Origin: TMED27 sp045106175
GTDB taxonomy: Bacteria > Pseudomonadota > Alphaproteobacteria > Micavibrionales > Micavibrionaceae
DNA length: 33,614 bases
Assembly (NCBI GenBank): GCA_045106175.1
Contig: JBGCEF010000052.1
Location: 1-33,614 of the forward strand
Direction: 5' to 3'
Each line of letters opens with the position of its first letter. Position 1 is the first letter of the stretch. The position numbers and the translations under genes are program-made. The notes beneath the pieces are model-generated. The model did no database searches, had not been told where the DNA came from, and saw only the letters and a list, made by a program, of their open reading frames with translations. Shown here piece after piece: positions 24,175-32,357 of the stretch.

Positions 24175-25818
24175 ATGTCGCTTAATTTTCTATCTACAAA
24201 TAAAACGGTCCTTTTTGTTACGGATGATGCTTTGCATATCTGCTCGGCAAGCCCAAAAGGTATAGGCATTGTTGATGTTGTTGATTGGGAAATGGAGGAC
24301 TTCGAAAAGCATGTTTTGGAATTGATCACTAAAAAATGCGGCGGAAAGCCAATCCTTATCTTGAACGATATGGTTGAGCAGCATTACAGAAAAGAAAAAG
24401 TTATTAAAACGGGTTCTTTATTTGGCGATAAGGCTGCAATGGTTCAGCGTAAGCTAAATGTAGCTTTTGCGAATTACCCTGTTCGAGCCGCATTCCCGTT
24501 AAAAGACAAGATTAAAAAAGCTGAGGGCCAGCTTGCAGCTGATATTTACATTTTTGCAGCTGTTCCAAGTTCATCTCAGTTTAATCAAACAATGGCGGTA
24601 GCCTCTAAATCATTGATCTCTATTGCTGGTTTTGGTCTTCTGCCTGTCGAAGCATCTGATATGCTTAAAATCTTATCAGAAAAGCTTTCCAAAGATAAAA
24701 AAGCCAAGGCCGCCAAATGGTGCGTATTTGTAGGTCAGCATAGAGGCGGCGGCTTGCGTCAAATCGTGACTAAAAACGGTGAGATCGCCCTGACACGTAT
24801 GACGCCAATCACAGAAGATCATGCTAACCATGAAAAATGGTCTGATGAGGTTAATGGTGAATTAAAATCTACGATGAGTTATTTAGCGCGTTTCGGTTAC
24901 GTGCCTTCAGACACCCTAGATATCATAATCATTACAAACCCTGAGGCCGGTGCTCTCATGGTTGATCTTGTTGATACGTCGCAGGGCGCAAACCTTTACA
25001 CAATGGCCCCTTACGAAGCGGCGAAATTGTTGAATGTAAAGCTTGGGCGTCGTGAGGAAGATGAAAACAATTATGCAGATATTCTGCATATCGCATGGGC
25101 GGCAAAGAAAAGTTCTTTAATTCTGCCTATGAAATCTGCACAAGTCGATGAGCTTACTAAGCCTAGACAGGCAGTTATGGCCGCGTCGGTTCTTCTTTTG
25201 GCGACATGCGCGTTTTTGCTTTATCAATGCTTTACATCGTTCAATGATCTTGAAACCGTTATGTCGGATCTCGATGTTGCAAAAAGCGAAAGCAAACGCC
25301 TCGATAACGAGTACAAGGTTGAGCTTGCTAAAAAAGAAGAGCTTGGTTTTGATATTAAGCTCATACAATCATCTATCAAAACAAAAGAATCTCTAGATAG
25401 TGATACAATCAATGTCATAGATTTCGTCGCAGATATTGGGAATGCTATCGGCAAAGATTTGCGTATAGATAACATTTTAATTGAGCCTTACGACAATAGT
25501 GTTGTGCAAAGAAGTATTAATAACTTTAATCAACAATTCCAAAATAATTCAGAGCCCCTTTACACAACAGTTCTTCAGTTATCTTACCCAAGCACAACGG
25601 ATATTATTAAAGGTAATAATGAAGTGCAAAGCTTAAGCGAACGATTAGCTAACGTTTTAAGTGGCTACAATGTTGAGGTAACAAAGCTATTGAAAGATTA
25701 TGAGTATACAGAAGGTCTGATTGTTGAAACTGGTGATCTTGATACACAAGACTTGTCGCAAGATTTTATAGCAGAAATTAAAATTGAGGGGCCAATTAAG
25801 GAGCCGAAAACACAATGA
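24175..25818 (+). CDS. Pilus alignment protein, PilM-PilN-like fusion (MshI/GspL-like slot)
   Basis: Bitopic inner-membrane protein of 547 residues, likely part of the alignment complex linking the platform to the secretin. Residues about 1-310 form a cytoplasmic part resembling the PilM/GspL actin-like fold in layout (a VLFVTDDALHIC strand start, AADIYIFAAVPSS, ISIAGFGLLPVEASDM), though sequence is divergent. One transmembrane helix lies at about 332-352 (RQAVMAASVLLLATCAFLLY), then a coiled coil (358-400) and a periplasmic PilN-like part to 547. PilM and PilN are separate in most type IVa systems, so this resembles MshI, BfpC or GspL. Position between the GspF gene and a PilO-like gene supports the role. 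ATG 24175 follows AAGAGAAAT. Confidence 0.72.
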   Translation: MSLNFLSTNKTVLFVTDDALHICSASPKGIGIVDVVDWEMEDFEKHVLELITKKCGGKPILILNDMVEQHYRKEKVIKTGSLFGDKAAMVQRKLNVAFANYPVRAAFPLKDKIKKAEGQLAADIYIFAAVPSSSQFNQTMAVASKSLISIAGFGLLPVEASDMLKILSEKLSKDKKAKAAKWCVFVGQHRGGGLRQIVTKNGEIALTRMTPITEDHANHEKWSDEVNGELKSTMSYLARFGYVPSDTLDIIIITNPEAGALMVDLVDTSQGANLYTMAPYEAAKLLNVKLGRREEDENNYADILHIAWAAKKSSLILPMKSAQVDELTKPRQAVMAASVLLLATCAFLLYQCFTSFNDLETVMSDLDVAKSESKRLDNEYKVELAKKEELGFDIKLIQSSIKTKESLDSDTINVIDFVADIGNAIGKDLRIDNILIEPYDNSVVQRSINNFNQQFQNNSEPLYTTVLQLSYPSTTDIIKGNNEVQSLSERLANVLSGYNVEVTKLLKDYEYTEGLIVETGDLDTQDLSQDFIAEIKIEGPIKEPKTQ

Positions 25819-26450
25819 TTAAGATATTAGGTTTTCGAAGAATTTTAACGCTTGCTGTACTTGTTTTAATAAACTTGGCAGCTGGGTTATCTGCATATAT
25901 GTATTTTATGCCGCAAAAAGAAACAAAAACACGCGAGTTGAATGGTGTTAGATCTCAAGTTTCAACCCTTAAAACTGACATTGAAGGGCTTAAAGTCGAG
26001 TTTGAAAAACTTGATGAGCAGGTTATTCAGCACGAAAAATTAAAACAAGATGGGTTTTTTGATTCTCAAAGCCGCCGTAGAGCCGAAGAAATACTTAAAG
26101 AAATTCAAGAACGTTCTGGTGTTGTCTCCGCGATTGCAAGTATCGCAGCCGGAAAGTTTGAGGAAAATGAAGAAGCCAAAAAATCAAATCATCAAATCTT
26201 GAAAAGCCCAATAGAAATTCGTCTTGAGGCTGTCAGTGATCTGGATGTATTCCGATATATTTATCTTATGGAGGAGTTCTTCCCTGGTCACGTATCTGTT
26301 GAAAATGTTAATATAAAAAGAGAAGCTGATATCAGCGGCGTAATTTTACGTGCTGTCGCAAGCGGTAAAAACCCAGAGTTGGTAACAGCTGACTTGGAAT
26401 TGGCATGGCGTACTATGATTCCTATTGAAGAAGAAAATGAGAGAAGGTGA
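25815..26450 (+). CDS. PilO/MshJ-like pilus assembly protein
   Basis: Bitopic inner-membrane protein of 211 residues, matching PilO/MshJ in size and layout. One transmembrane helix at about 9-31 (ILTLAVLVLINLAAGLSAYM), a coiled coil at about 38-75 (VRSQVSTLKTDIEGLKVEF), and a periplasmic ferredoxin-like part with LKSPIEIRLEAVSDLDVFRY and a VENVNIKRE strand. Sequence identity to named PilO proteins cannot be judged by eye; the call rests on architecture and position. ATG 25815 overlaps the stop of the PilM-PilN-like gene by four bases. Confidence 0.72.
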   Translation: MIKILGFRRILTLAVLVLINLAAGLSAYMYFMPQKETKTRELNGVRSQVSTLKTDIEGLKVEFEKLDEQVIQHEKLKQDGFFDSQSRRRAEEILKEIQERSGVVSAIASIAAGKFEENEEAKKSNHQILKSPIEIRLEAVSDLDVFRYIYLMEEFFPGHVSVENVNIKREADISGVILRAVASGKNPELVTADLELAWRTMIPIEEENERR

Positions 26451-26454
26451 TAAA

Positions 26455-27051
26455 ATGATTATAAAAATTTTATTAGCATCTTTTTTACTGGCGAGTGTTT
26501 TTACTCCAACCCCTTCTCATGCTCAAACGGATATAATGCAACCGCCACTGGTTCAACAAAACCAAGTTCAACAAAATAATGCAGTTGCTAATAGTCAACA
26601 GGTTAAAGCTCAAAACGCGCAGCCAAATCAGACGAAAAATTTGCGTAAATTTGACGCAGATAGCTTCCCATCATTGCTTTTTACCTATTGGGAACAAATT
26701 GCTATTGAAGACGCAAAACGTTCTGTTGGTGAGAATAGGGCTCCAACTGCTGCTGAACTTCAAGAAGCACTAACAACAGAAATTGAAGATGAGCGCGTAA
26801 GGCCGCCTCCGGAAGAGCGTGATATTAAGCTTAGCGGTATTGCCTATAAAGGCTTCAAAAACTGGACAATTTGGCTTAATGGAAAGCGTGTTACGCCGAA
26901 TGCGATTCCTAAAGAAGCTATCGATCTTAAGGTGTTTAAAGAGTACATTGAGATCAAATGGTTTGATGAGTATACAAATCAAATCATACCTATCAGATTA
27001 CGCGCTCATCAGCGCTTCAATATCGATAATAAAATGTTTCTTCCAGGGTAA
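26455..27051 (+). CDS. Periplasmic pilus protein in the PilP/MshK/GspC position
   Basis: Exported protein of 198 residues. I start it at ATG 26455, with AGAAGGTGA just upstream and only four bases after the PilO-like stop; the longer frame from 26425 lacks such a site. Signal peptide: MIIKILLASFLLAS with cleavage likely after SHA near residue 24. A Gln/Asn/Pro-rich linker (about 30-60) follows, then a folded C-terminal part with IKLSGIAYKGFKNWTIWLNG, VTPNAIPKEAIDL, YIEIKWFDE and RLRAHQRFNI, a beta-rich pattern like the HR/PilP-type domains that contact the secretin. MshK in Vibrio is shorter. The family link is inferred from position and beta pattern. Confidence 0.62.
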   Translation: MIIKILLASFLLASVFTPTPSHAQTDIMQPPLVQQNQVQQNNAVANSQQVKAQNAQPNQTKNLRKFDADSFPSLLFTYWEQIAIEDAKRSVGENRAPTAAELQEALTTEIEDERVRPPPEERDIKLSGIAYKGFKNWTIWLNGKRVTPNAIPKEAIDLKVFKEYIEIKWFDEYTNQIIPIRLRAHQRFNIDNKMFLPG

Positions 27052-27056
27052 AAACT

Positions 27057-27797
27057 TTGACTTCTCCATCACCAACACTTGAAATTAAAAATGTCAGTGT
27101 GAGTTATGACACCGTCAATAATGTCATATCCGATATATCGCTTAACACAGATGCTGGTGAGTTCTTCGGGTTGATTGGCTTAAACGGTGCGGGCAAGACA
27201 ACACTTATTAAAGCCATTTTGGGACTGCGTTCGCAAAGCGAAGGTGAAATTTCAATTTTTGGTCAAGAATGCACGCATGCAACGAGTAAACAAAACTTGG
27301 CATTCCTTCCAGAGCGCTTCGAACCGCCGTGGTTTTTAACAGGCTTAGAATTCCTACATTTTTCTCTGAAATTATACGGCGAAAAAGGCAGCGATGAGTT
27401 GTTCTACGAATACGCAGAAAAGCTGGCTTTGGATAAGAATGCTTTGAAAAGGCGCGTTCAAACATATTCAAAAGGCATGCGCCAAAAATTAGGGCTTTTA
27501 GGAACCGTTTTAACAAATTGTAAATTGCTTATTCTTGACGAGCCTATGAGTGGCTTAGATCCGCGCGCAAGAACATTAGTAAAAGATATGCTGATGAATT
27601 TAAAATCAGAAGGTCGCACAATTTTCTTGAGCTCGCATATTCTCGCGGATATGGATGAGATATGTGACAAGGTCGCTGTTTTGCATGACGGCAAAATCCA
27701 ATTTACTGGAAAGCCTGCCGAACTTAAAAAACAAACAAAAAGCGAGAACCTGGAACGTGCTTTCCTACATTTTATTGAGAAACCGAAAGCAGCGTGA
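27057..27797 (+). CDS. ABC transporter ATP-binding subunit, no permease nearby
   Basis: Cytoplasmic ABC-type ATPase of 246 residues with all motifs intact: Walker A GLNGAGKTTL (41-50), a Q-loop region, signature TYSKGMRQ (136-143; SKGMRQ replaces LSGGQ, as in NatA/CcmA-like exporters), Walker B LLILDEPMSGLDP (157-169) and H-loop SSH (194). TTG 27057 has AGGGT seven bases upstream. It starts five bases after the MshK-slot gene and precedes the TPR gene, so it is embedded in the pilus operon. No membrane partner is encoded in the window. In Vibrio MSHA clusters a different ATPase, MshM (AAA/ExeA type), lies near MshN. Myxococcus pilH-pilI shows an ABC pair in a pilus cluster. Role here is unknown. 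Confidence 0.88.
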   Translation: MTSPSPTLEIKNVSVSYDTVNNVISDISLNTDAGEFFGLIGLNGAGKTTLIKAILGLRSQSEGEISIFGQECTHATSKQNLAFLPERFEPPWFLTGLEFLHFSLKLYGEKGSDELFYEYAEKLALDKNALKRRVQTYSKGMRQKLGLLGTVLTNCKLLILDEPMSGLDPRARTLVKDMLMNLKSEGRTIFLSSHILADMDEICDKVAVLHDGKIQFTGKPAELKKQTKSENLERAFLHFIEKPKAA

Positions 27798-27870
27798 TAC
27801 TATATAAAAATCGAAACATTCTTTTCGGTCAATTTCACAGAATTCAATGAGCAAACCTAAAGGCAAAGCC

Positions 27871-28911
27871 ATGACAAAAATGAATTTCAAACAAACATTA
27901 ATATGGAGTGTAGCAATAATATTCATTGCAACATCTTCAGTGTCATCGCATGCGCAAGATTTGCCAAACCTAGAGTTGGCGCAAAATACAGCGAGTGAAC
28001 CGCTTGACATCAATGATGTTCTTCAGGAAATAGAGCAAGAATTACCAAGCGAAACATTATCACCAACACCAACAGCATCACCAACACCACCGCCTCAAGA
28101 TACACAACTACAAGAGCCACAGGCAGCAAATGATCGCGCTGCGCAAGAACAGGCGGAAAATCTTCCGCAAATTCCTACCCTTGATGATGCTGCCGGTAAT
28201 GATGGTGATGGTTTGTTTTATGATGCCGAACAAAATATTCCTAGATCCGAAATTGGACGAAAAAGTGCGCCTCGTCGCGTTAGTCCCGCGGATGAGCCAG
28301 GAACCAAAATTATTGTGGTTAAAAAGAACTTTGACAGCAGTTCAAGAAAAGCCGAAATGGTGGCCGCAGAACGTGCAATGAAACTTGGCAGATATGCCGC
28401 TGCGCTTGAAATGTATGATGCAATGTATGCTAAAAATAAAAGAGATCCCAATGTGCTGATGGGGCGCGCAGAAGCTTATCAAAGGCTCGGGCAAGATGAT
28501 TTTGCTGTAGAAGCCTATGAAGAGCTTTTAGATAACTATCCTAATAGCGTCGAAGCCCGTGTGAATATGCTTGGTATTATTGGCCAAAGATTTCCAGCCG
28601 TTGCTTTGCGTCAGCTTATAGATCTACGTAAAAAACATACTGATAACGTGGGTATCGTTGCACAAATTGCAGTTACAAAAGCCGCCCTCGGAGAATACCA
28701 GGATGCAATTCGTTTCTTAGGCATTGCAGCAAGTCTTGAACCTCAAAACGCAACGCATATTTTTAACATGGCTGTTGTTGCCGATAAGGCAGGTGAAAGA
28801 AATCAAGCAATTCAGTTTTATGAACAGGCATTACAGGCAGATACGGTTTACGGCAAAGGGCAGGGTATCCCAAGAGAAGCTATATTTGAACGCTTGGCAA
28901 GCTTGCGTTAA
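27871..28911 (+). CDS. Exported TPR-repeat protein, possible MshN/PilF-like pilus factor
   Basis: 346-residue protein with a signal peptide or signal anchor (hydrophobic 9-27, cut possibly after SHA), a Pro/Thr/Gln-rich linker (about 45-130 with SPTPTASPTPPP), then at least four TPR-like repeats in residues about 165-340: AMKLGRYAAALEMYDAMYA, AEAYQRLGQDDFAVEAYEEL, TKAALGEYQDAIRFLGIA and VADKAGERNQAIQFYEQAL. I chose ATG 27871, preceded by AAAGG; ATG 27847 lacks a ribosome site. MshN, in MSHA operons, and PilF/PilW, which help secretin assembly, both carry TPRs, so a periplasmic scaffold for the secretin is plausible. Position between the ABC ATPase and prepilin peptidase. Confidence 0.72.
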   Translation: MTKMNFKQTLIWSVAIIFIATSSVSSHAQDLPNLELAQNTASEPLDINDVLQEIEQELPSETLSPTPTASPTPPPQDTQLQEPQAANDRAAQEQAENLPQIPTLDDAAGNDGDGLFYDAEQNIPRSEIGRKSAPRRVSPADEPGTKIIVVKKNFDSSSRKAEMVAAERAMKLGRYAAALEMYDAMYAKNKRDPNVLMGRAEAYQRLGQDDFAVEAYEELLDNYPNSVEARVNMLGIIGQRFPAVALRQLIDLRKKHTDNVGIVAQIAVTKAALGEYQDAIRFLGIAASLEPQNATHIFNMAVVADKAGERNQAIQFYEQALQADTVYGKGQGIPREAIFERLASLR

Positions 28912-28939
28912 GTGTGATCCTAAGGATTAGATCATTAAC

Positions 28940-29758
28940 GTGACTGAAATTTTAAATTCTCCAATCGTTGAATTCACATCATTCGAAATCGTTATTGTTG
29001 TTTTTTGCGGCCTAGTATTTGGCAGCTTTGCAAGCGCGCTAACTTATCGTGTGCCAAGAGACTTGCCATGGCTAACTAAAGGCAAAAGCGAGCATGGCCT
29101 AAGATCAGCATGCCCGTCATGTAAAACACTTTTGACGCCAAAAGATCTCATACCTATTTTTTCATGGTTAATATCTAAAGGGCAATGCCGTCACTGCGAA
29201 AAAACAATCTCAAAAACATATCCAATATGCGAAATTCTGACACTTCTTGGATGTGCGGGGATATATGCTGTTTTTGGTTTAACGTGGCATGCGATACCTA
29301 TATTCTTGATGATACCGTTTCTTGTATCGCTCATGATGATCGATTTCGAACATATGATTTTACCCAACCAACTTGTCGCCATTGTTTTCATACTAGGGCT
29401 ATGTGTTTTTGGTTTAAAAATTATAACGAATCAAGAGCAAGATATGCTCATCATGGCTTTTAATTACATGGGCGGAGCAATCATTTTCGCCTTGTTTGCA
29501 TGGGGGCTTGGCGGCCTGATGCAAAAAATTTTAAACAAAGATGCATTAGGCTTTGGCGATGTTAAATTTTTTGCAGCGGTCGGCGTATGGATTGGATTGC
29601 CTATGATTGGCATGTTTTGTATGGGGGCCGGTATAATCGGCGTTATCATGGGGGTGACGTGGCAAAAAATCACAGGAGAAGCCGCATTTCCATTCGGTCC
29701 GGCCCTGATTTTATCTTTTTACGGAGTTTTGTTGCTTCAAGGTTCTCATTTATTGTGA
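28940..29758 (+). CDS. pilD: Prepilin peptidase / N-methyltransferase
   Basis: Integral membrane aspartic protease that cleaves the leader of type IV prepilins and methylates the new N-terminus. 272 residues from GTG 28940, with AAGGA about 13 bases upstream (a little far). Seen: GLVFGSFASALTYRVPR at 24-40, the two cysteine pairs CPSC (58, 61) and CRHC (83, 86) of the methylase/zinc region, first catalytic aspartate D135 in MMIDFEHMILP, and the second D207 in GFGDVKFFA. About seven hydrophobic helices. Its presence means prepilins are made; none is encoded in this window. Confidence 0.93.
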   Translation: MTEILNSPIVEFTSFEIVIVVFCGLVFGSFASALTYRVPRDLPWLTKGKSEHGLRSACPSCKTLLTPKDLIPIFSWLISKGQCRHCEKTISKTYPICEILTLLGCAGIYAVFGLTWHAIPIFLMIPFLVSLMMIDFEHMILPNQLVAIVFILGLCVFGLKIITNQEQDMLIMAFNYMGGAIIFALFAWGLGGLMQKILNKDALGFGDVKFFAAVGVWIGLPMIGMFCMGAGIIGVIMGVTWQKITGEAAFPFGPALILSFYGVLLLQGSHLL

Positions 29759-29769
29759 AAAAGGATAGA

Positions 29770-29865
29770 ATGAATCAAAAGTTTTTACGTTCCGTTTATA
29801 CTTTTGCGTTACTCTTAATCTTAGAGCTAAAAGCTGGAAAAGAAACACGTATAATAAGCATATGA
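29770..29865 (+). CDS. Possible 31-residue peptide after prepilin peptidase
   Basis: A short frame of 31 codons with AAAAAGGA four to five bases before ATG 29770. The peptide has a hydrophobic core (VYTFALLLILEL) between basic ends, so it could be a small membrane protein. It sits in the 159-bp gap before pilT. No homology can be judged; it may be chance. Confidence 0.25.
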   Translation: MNQKFLRSVYTFALLLILELKAGKETRIISI

Positions 29866-29917
29866 AAAGACCTTGCGCATATCTTGTGCATTCTCAAAAA
29901 AATAAAAGGAGAGAGCC

Positions 29918-31090
29918 TTGGATTTAACACAATTACTTGCATTTACATTGCAAAATGACGCATCTGACCTGCACTTAAGTGCGGGAAGCCCTCCTGTTAT
30001 TCGCTCAAGCGGTATTTTAAAACGCGTAAAGGCTGATCCCTTATCAAGCGATGATATCCGAACAATGCTCTATTCTGTGATGACAGAAGATCAGCGTGCT
30101 GAATATGAAAAGAATTTAGAAATCGATTTCGCGATTGCTTTGGGTGAAAAAGCCCGTTTTCGTGTGAACGGTTTTACAACACGCCTTGGTGCATCTGCTG
30201 TCTTTCGTACTATTCCTACCGAAGTGCCGCTTATGTCTGATCTCGGCTTACCTCCAGTGATGAGACGTTTTGCAGAATTAGAAAAAGGCATCGTGCTTAT
30301 TACGGGTCCAACTGGTTCCGGTAAGTCGACCACACTGGCATCCATGATCAATCATATTAATATGAATCATCCTAAGCATATTTTGACGATCGAAGATCCG
30401 GTTGAATTCTTCCACAAATCACAGAAAAGTCTTATTAACCATCGCGAGGTTGGGACGGATACAAACTCATTCTCAAGAGCATTGAAGTCAGCTTTGCGTG
30501 AAGATCCAGACGTTATTCTAGTTGGTGAGATGCGTGACTATGAAACAATCTCTCTGGCGTTAACTGCGGCTGAAACAGGTCACTTAGTTTTTGGAACGTT
30601 GCATTCTAATTCCGCTGCAAAAACAATCGACCGTGTGATTGACGTTTTCCCAACAGGCGATAAAGAAATGGTACGCGCTATGTTAGCATCATCAATCCAA
30701 GGGGTTGTGGCGCAAACACTTCTCAGAAAAGATGGCGGTGGACGTGTTGGTGCGTTTGAGATTCTTGTTGGAACAAATGCTGTTCGAAACCTGATTCGTG
30801 AAAACCAAATCCCACAAATGTATTCTATGATGCAGACTGGTTCACGTTACGGAATGATAACAATGGAAGATTGTGTTAACGACTTGCTCGAAGCCGGCAT
30901 TATTGATCGTGACGAAGCAAGACGCGCAATTATGGCTGCAACAGATGAAGAAGATGAAGACGGTGATGGCGAATACGCAAGCGCCTCTGTTGGTGGTGGT
31001 AAGATGAACCTAGATAACGTTGCAGGCGAAGGCGGAGATTCGACAAAAACCAATAATCCAAAAGCTAGCGATGATGGGTATTCTTTCTAA
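29918..31090 (+). CDS. pilT: Pilus retraction ATPase PilT
   Basis: Cytoplasmic hexameric ATPase that drives pilus retraction. 390 residues from TTG 29918, supported by AAAGGAGAGA five bases upstream. Seen: N-terminal ASDLHLSAGSPPVIR, Walker A GPTGSGKST (130-138), Asp box TIEDPVEFFH, Walker B DVILVGEMRD (198-207), His box AETGHLVFGTLHS, and AVRNLIREN, the PilT-specific AIRNLIRE motif. The family usually ends near residue 345-370; here a Gly/Ser/Asp/Asn-rich tail (about 340-390) with EEDEDGDGE is added. The stop overlaps the next ATG by one base (TAATG). Confidence 0.94.
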   Translation: MDLTQLLAFTLQNDASDLHLSAGSPPVIRSSGILKRVKADPLSSDDIRTMLYSVMTEDQRAEYEKNLEIDFAIALGEKARFRVNGFTTRLGASAVFRTIPTEVPLMSDLGLPPVMRRFAELEKGIVLITGPTGSGKSTTLASMINHINMNHPKHILTIEDPVEFFHKSQKSLINHREVGTDTNSFSRALKSALREDPDVILVGEMRDYETISLALTAAETGHLVFGTLHSNSAAKTIDRVIDVFPTGDKEMVRAMLASSIQGVVAQTLLRKDGGGRVGAFEILVGTNAVRNLIRENQIPQMYSMMQTGSRYGMITMEDCVNDLLEAGIIDRDEARRAIMAATDEEDEDGDGEYASASVGGGKMNLDNVAGEGGDSTKTNNPKASDDGYSF

Positions 31091-32241
31091 TGGGTGATCC
31101 TCAATTAATCTTTAATTACCTCACGGCGATGGAAAAACATAGTGCAAGTGACTTGTACATTACAGTCGGTAAGTCTGCGACATTGCGAGGAGAATCAGAG
31201 CTCATTAAGATTTCGGAAGATGTCTTAACAGAAGAAGATGTTAACGCAGTCGTTACTAATATTCTTACTACACGTCAAAGGCGAGAGTTCGAAACAGAAC
31301 TAGAGCTAAATACTGCTCTTGATATGGGTAAACATGGTCGTTTTCGCGTCAATGTCATGCGTCAACGTCAAATGCCGGCCCTTGTTATTCGTAGGATTAC
31401 ATCAAAAATTCCAAGCTTTGAGGAGCTTAAGCTTCCACCTGTCTTCTCCGATCTTGCGATGGAAAGACGCGGGTTGGTGTTGATTACTGGTATGACGGGG
31501 TCCGGTAAGTCGACAACACTCGCATCTATGATTGATTATCGTAATGCAAACGAAGCAGGGCACATCATAACGATTGAAGACCCGATTGAATATTATCATG
31601 AGCATAAAAAATCAGTGATTACACAACGCGAAGTAGGCGTAGATACAGAAAGCTATGCGACAGCAATGAAAAATTCGTTGCGTCAACGTCCTGACGTAAT
31701 TCTGGTTGGTGAGATTCGCGATAGAGAAGTCATGGAACAGGCTTTGGCAATCGCAGAAACAGGACATCTTTGCCTTGCAACTATTCATACGAATAACTCT
31801 TATCAAGCGATCGAGAGAATTGTAAATCTATTCCCTGAAGAGTTATCTGGCCAGATTCGCATGAACTTATCGATGAATTTAAAAGCGATCGTATCACAGC
31901 GACTTATCACAGGTATTCATAAAAAATTAGTCCCCGCTATAGAGGTCATGATCAATCAAGGTTTTGTGAGAGAGTTGATCCAAAAAGGTGAGATTTCAAA
32001 AATAAAAGAGGTTATGGAACAAAATGTATCTACGGGAATGTGTACATTTGATCAAGGATTAATCTCTTTATATCAAAGCGGTCTTATATCGGCGGATACG
32101 GCTATTACGAACTCTGACAAACCCTCTGAAATGAAGATAAAAATCAAAAAAACTGATTTATCATCAATGGAGTCTTCTGATAGCAAGAAAGATGGCGTTC
32201 TTGCAAATCTCGACACCTCAGTAATTTCTTTAAACGATTAA
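31090..32241 (+). CDS. pilU: Second retraction ATPase PilU
   Basis: PilT paralogue of 383 residues that in other bacteria supports PilT-driven retraction. Seen: ASDLYITVGKSATLRG, HGRFRVNVMRQRQ, Walker A GMTGSGKST with Met in place of Pro, TIEDPIEYYHEHK, DVILVGEIRDRE and ETGHLCLATIHTNNS. It lacks the AIRNLIRE motif (it reads FVRELIQKGE there), which is why I call it PilU rather than a second PilT. The HEHKKSVITQREVG and LRQRPDVI forms are also PilU-like. The start ATG overlaps pilT by one base. Confidence 0.92.
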   Translation: MGDPQLIFNYLTAMEKHSASDLYITVGKSATLRGESELIKISEDVLTEEDVNAVVTNILTTRQRREFETELELNTALDMGKHGRFRVNVMRQRQMPALVIRRITSKIPSFEELKLPPVFSDLAMERRGLVLITGMTGSGKSTTLASMIDYRNANEAGHIITIEDPIEYYHEHKKSVITQREVGVDTESYATAMKNSLRQRPDVILVGEIRDREVMEQALAIAETGHLCLATIHTNNSYQAIERIVNLFPEELSGQIRMNLSMNLKAIVSQRLITGIHKKLVPAIEVMINQGFVRELIQKGEISKIKEVMEQNVSTGMCTFDQGLISLYQSGLISADTAITNSDKPSEMKIKIKKTDLSSMESSDSKKDGVLANLDTSVISLND

Positions 32242-32310
32242 ATCACTAACATTTGGCAAAGCCTGTTGCGTGCAAACCCGACTTATGGTCTACTATTTAT
32301 AGGGATTATT

Positions 32311-32346
32311 ATGATTCTTCACGTTCTCAATTCGTCTTATTCTTAG
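32311..32346 (+). CDS. Possible 11-codon leader ORF before the secretin gene
   Basis: ATG 32311 with AGGGA six bases upstream opens an 11-codon frame (MILHVLNSSYS) that stops 11 bases before the secretin ATG, which itself has only a weak ribosome site. Translation of the leader could help the secretin start by coupling. The 116-bp gap (32242-32357) otherwise shows no clear terminator or promoter. Confidence 0.25.
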   Translation: MILHVLNSSYS

Positions 32347-32357
32347 CGAGTTTCAAA

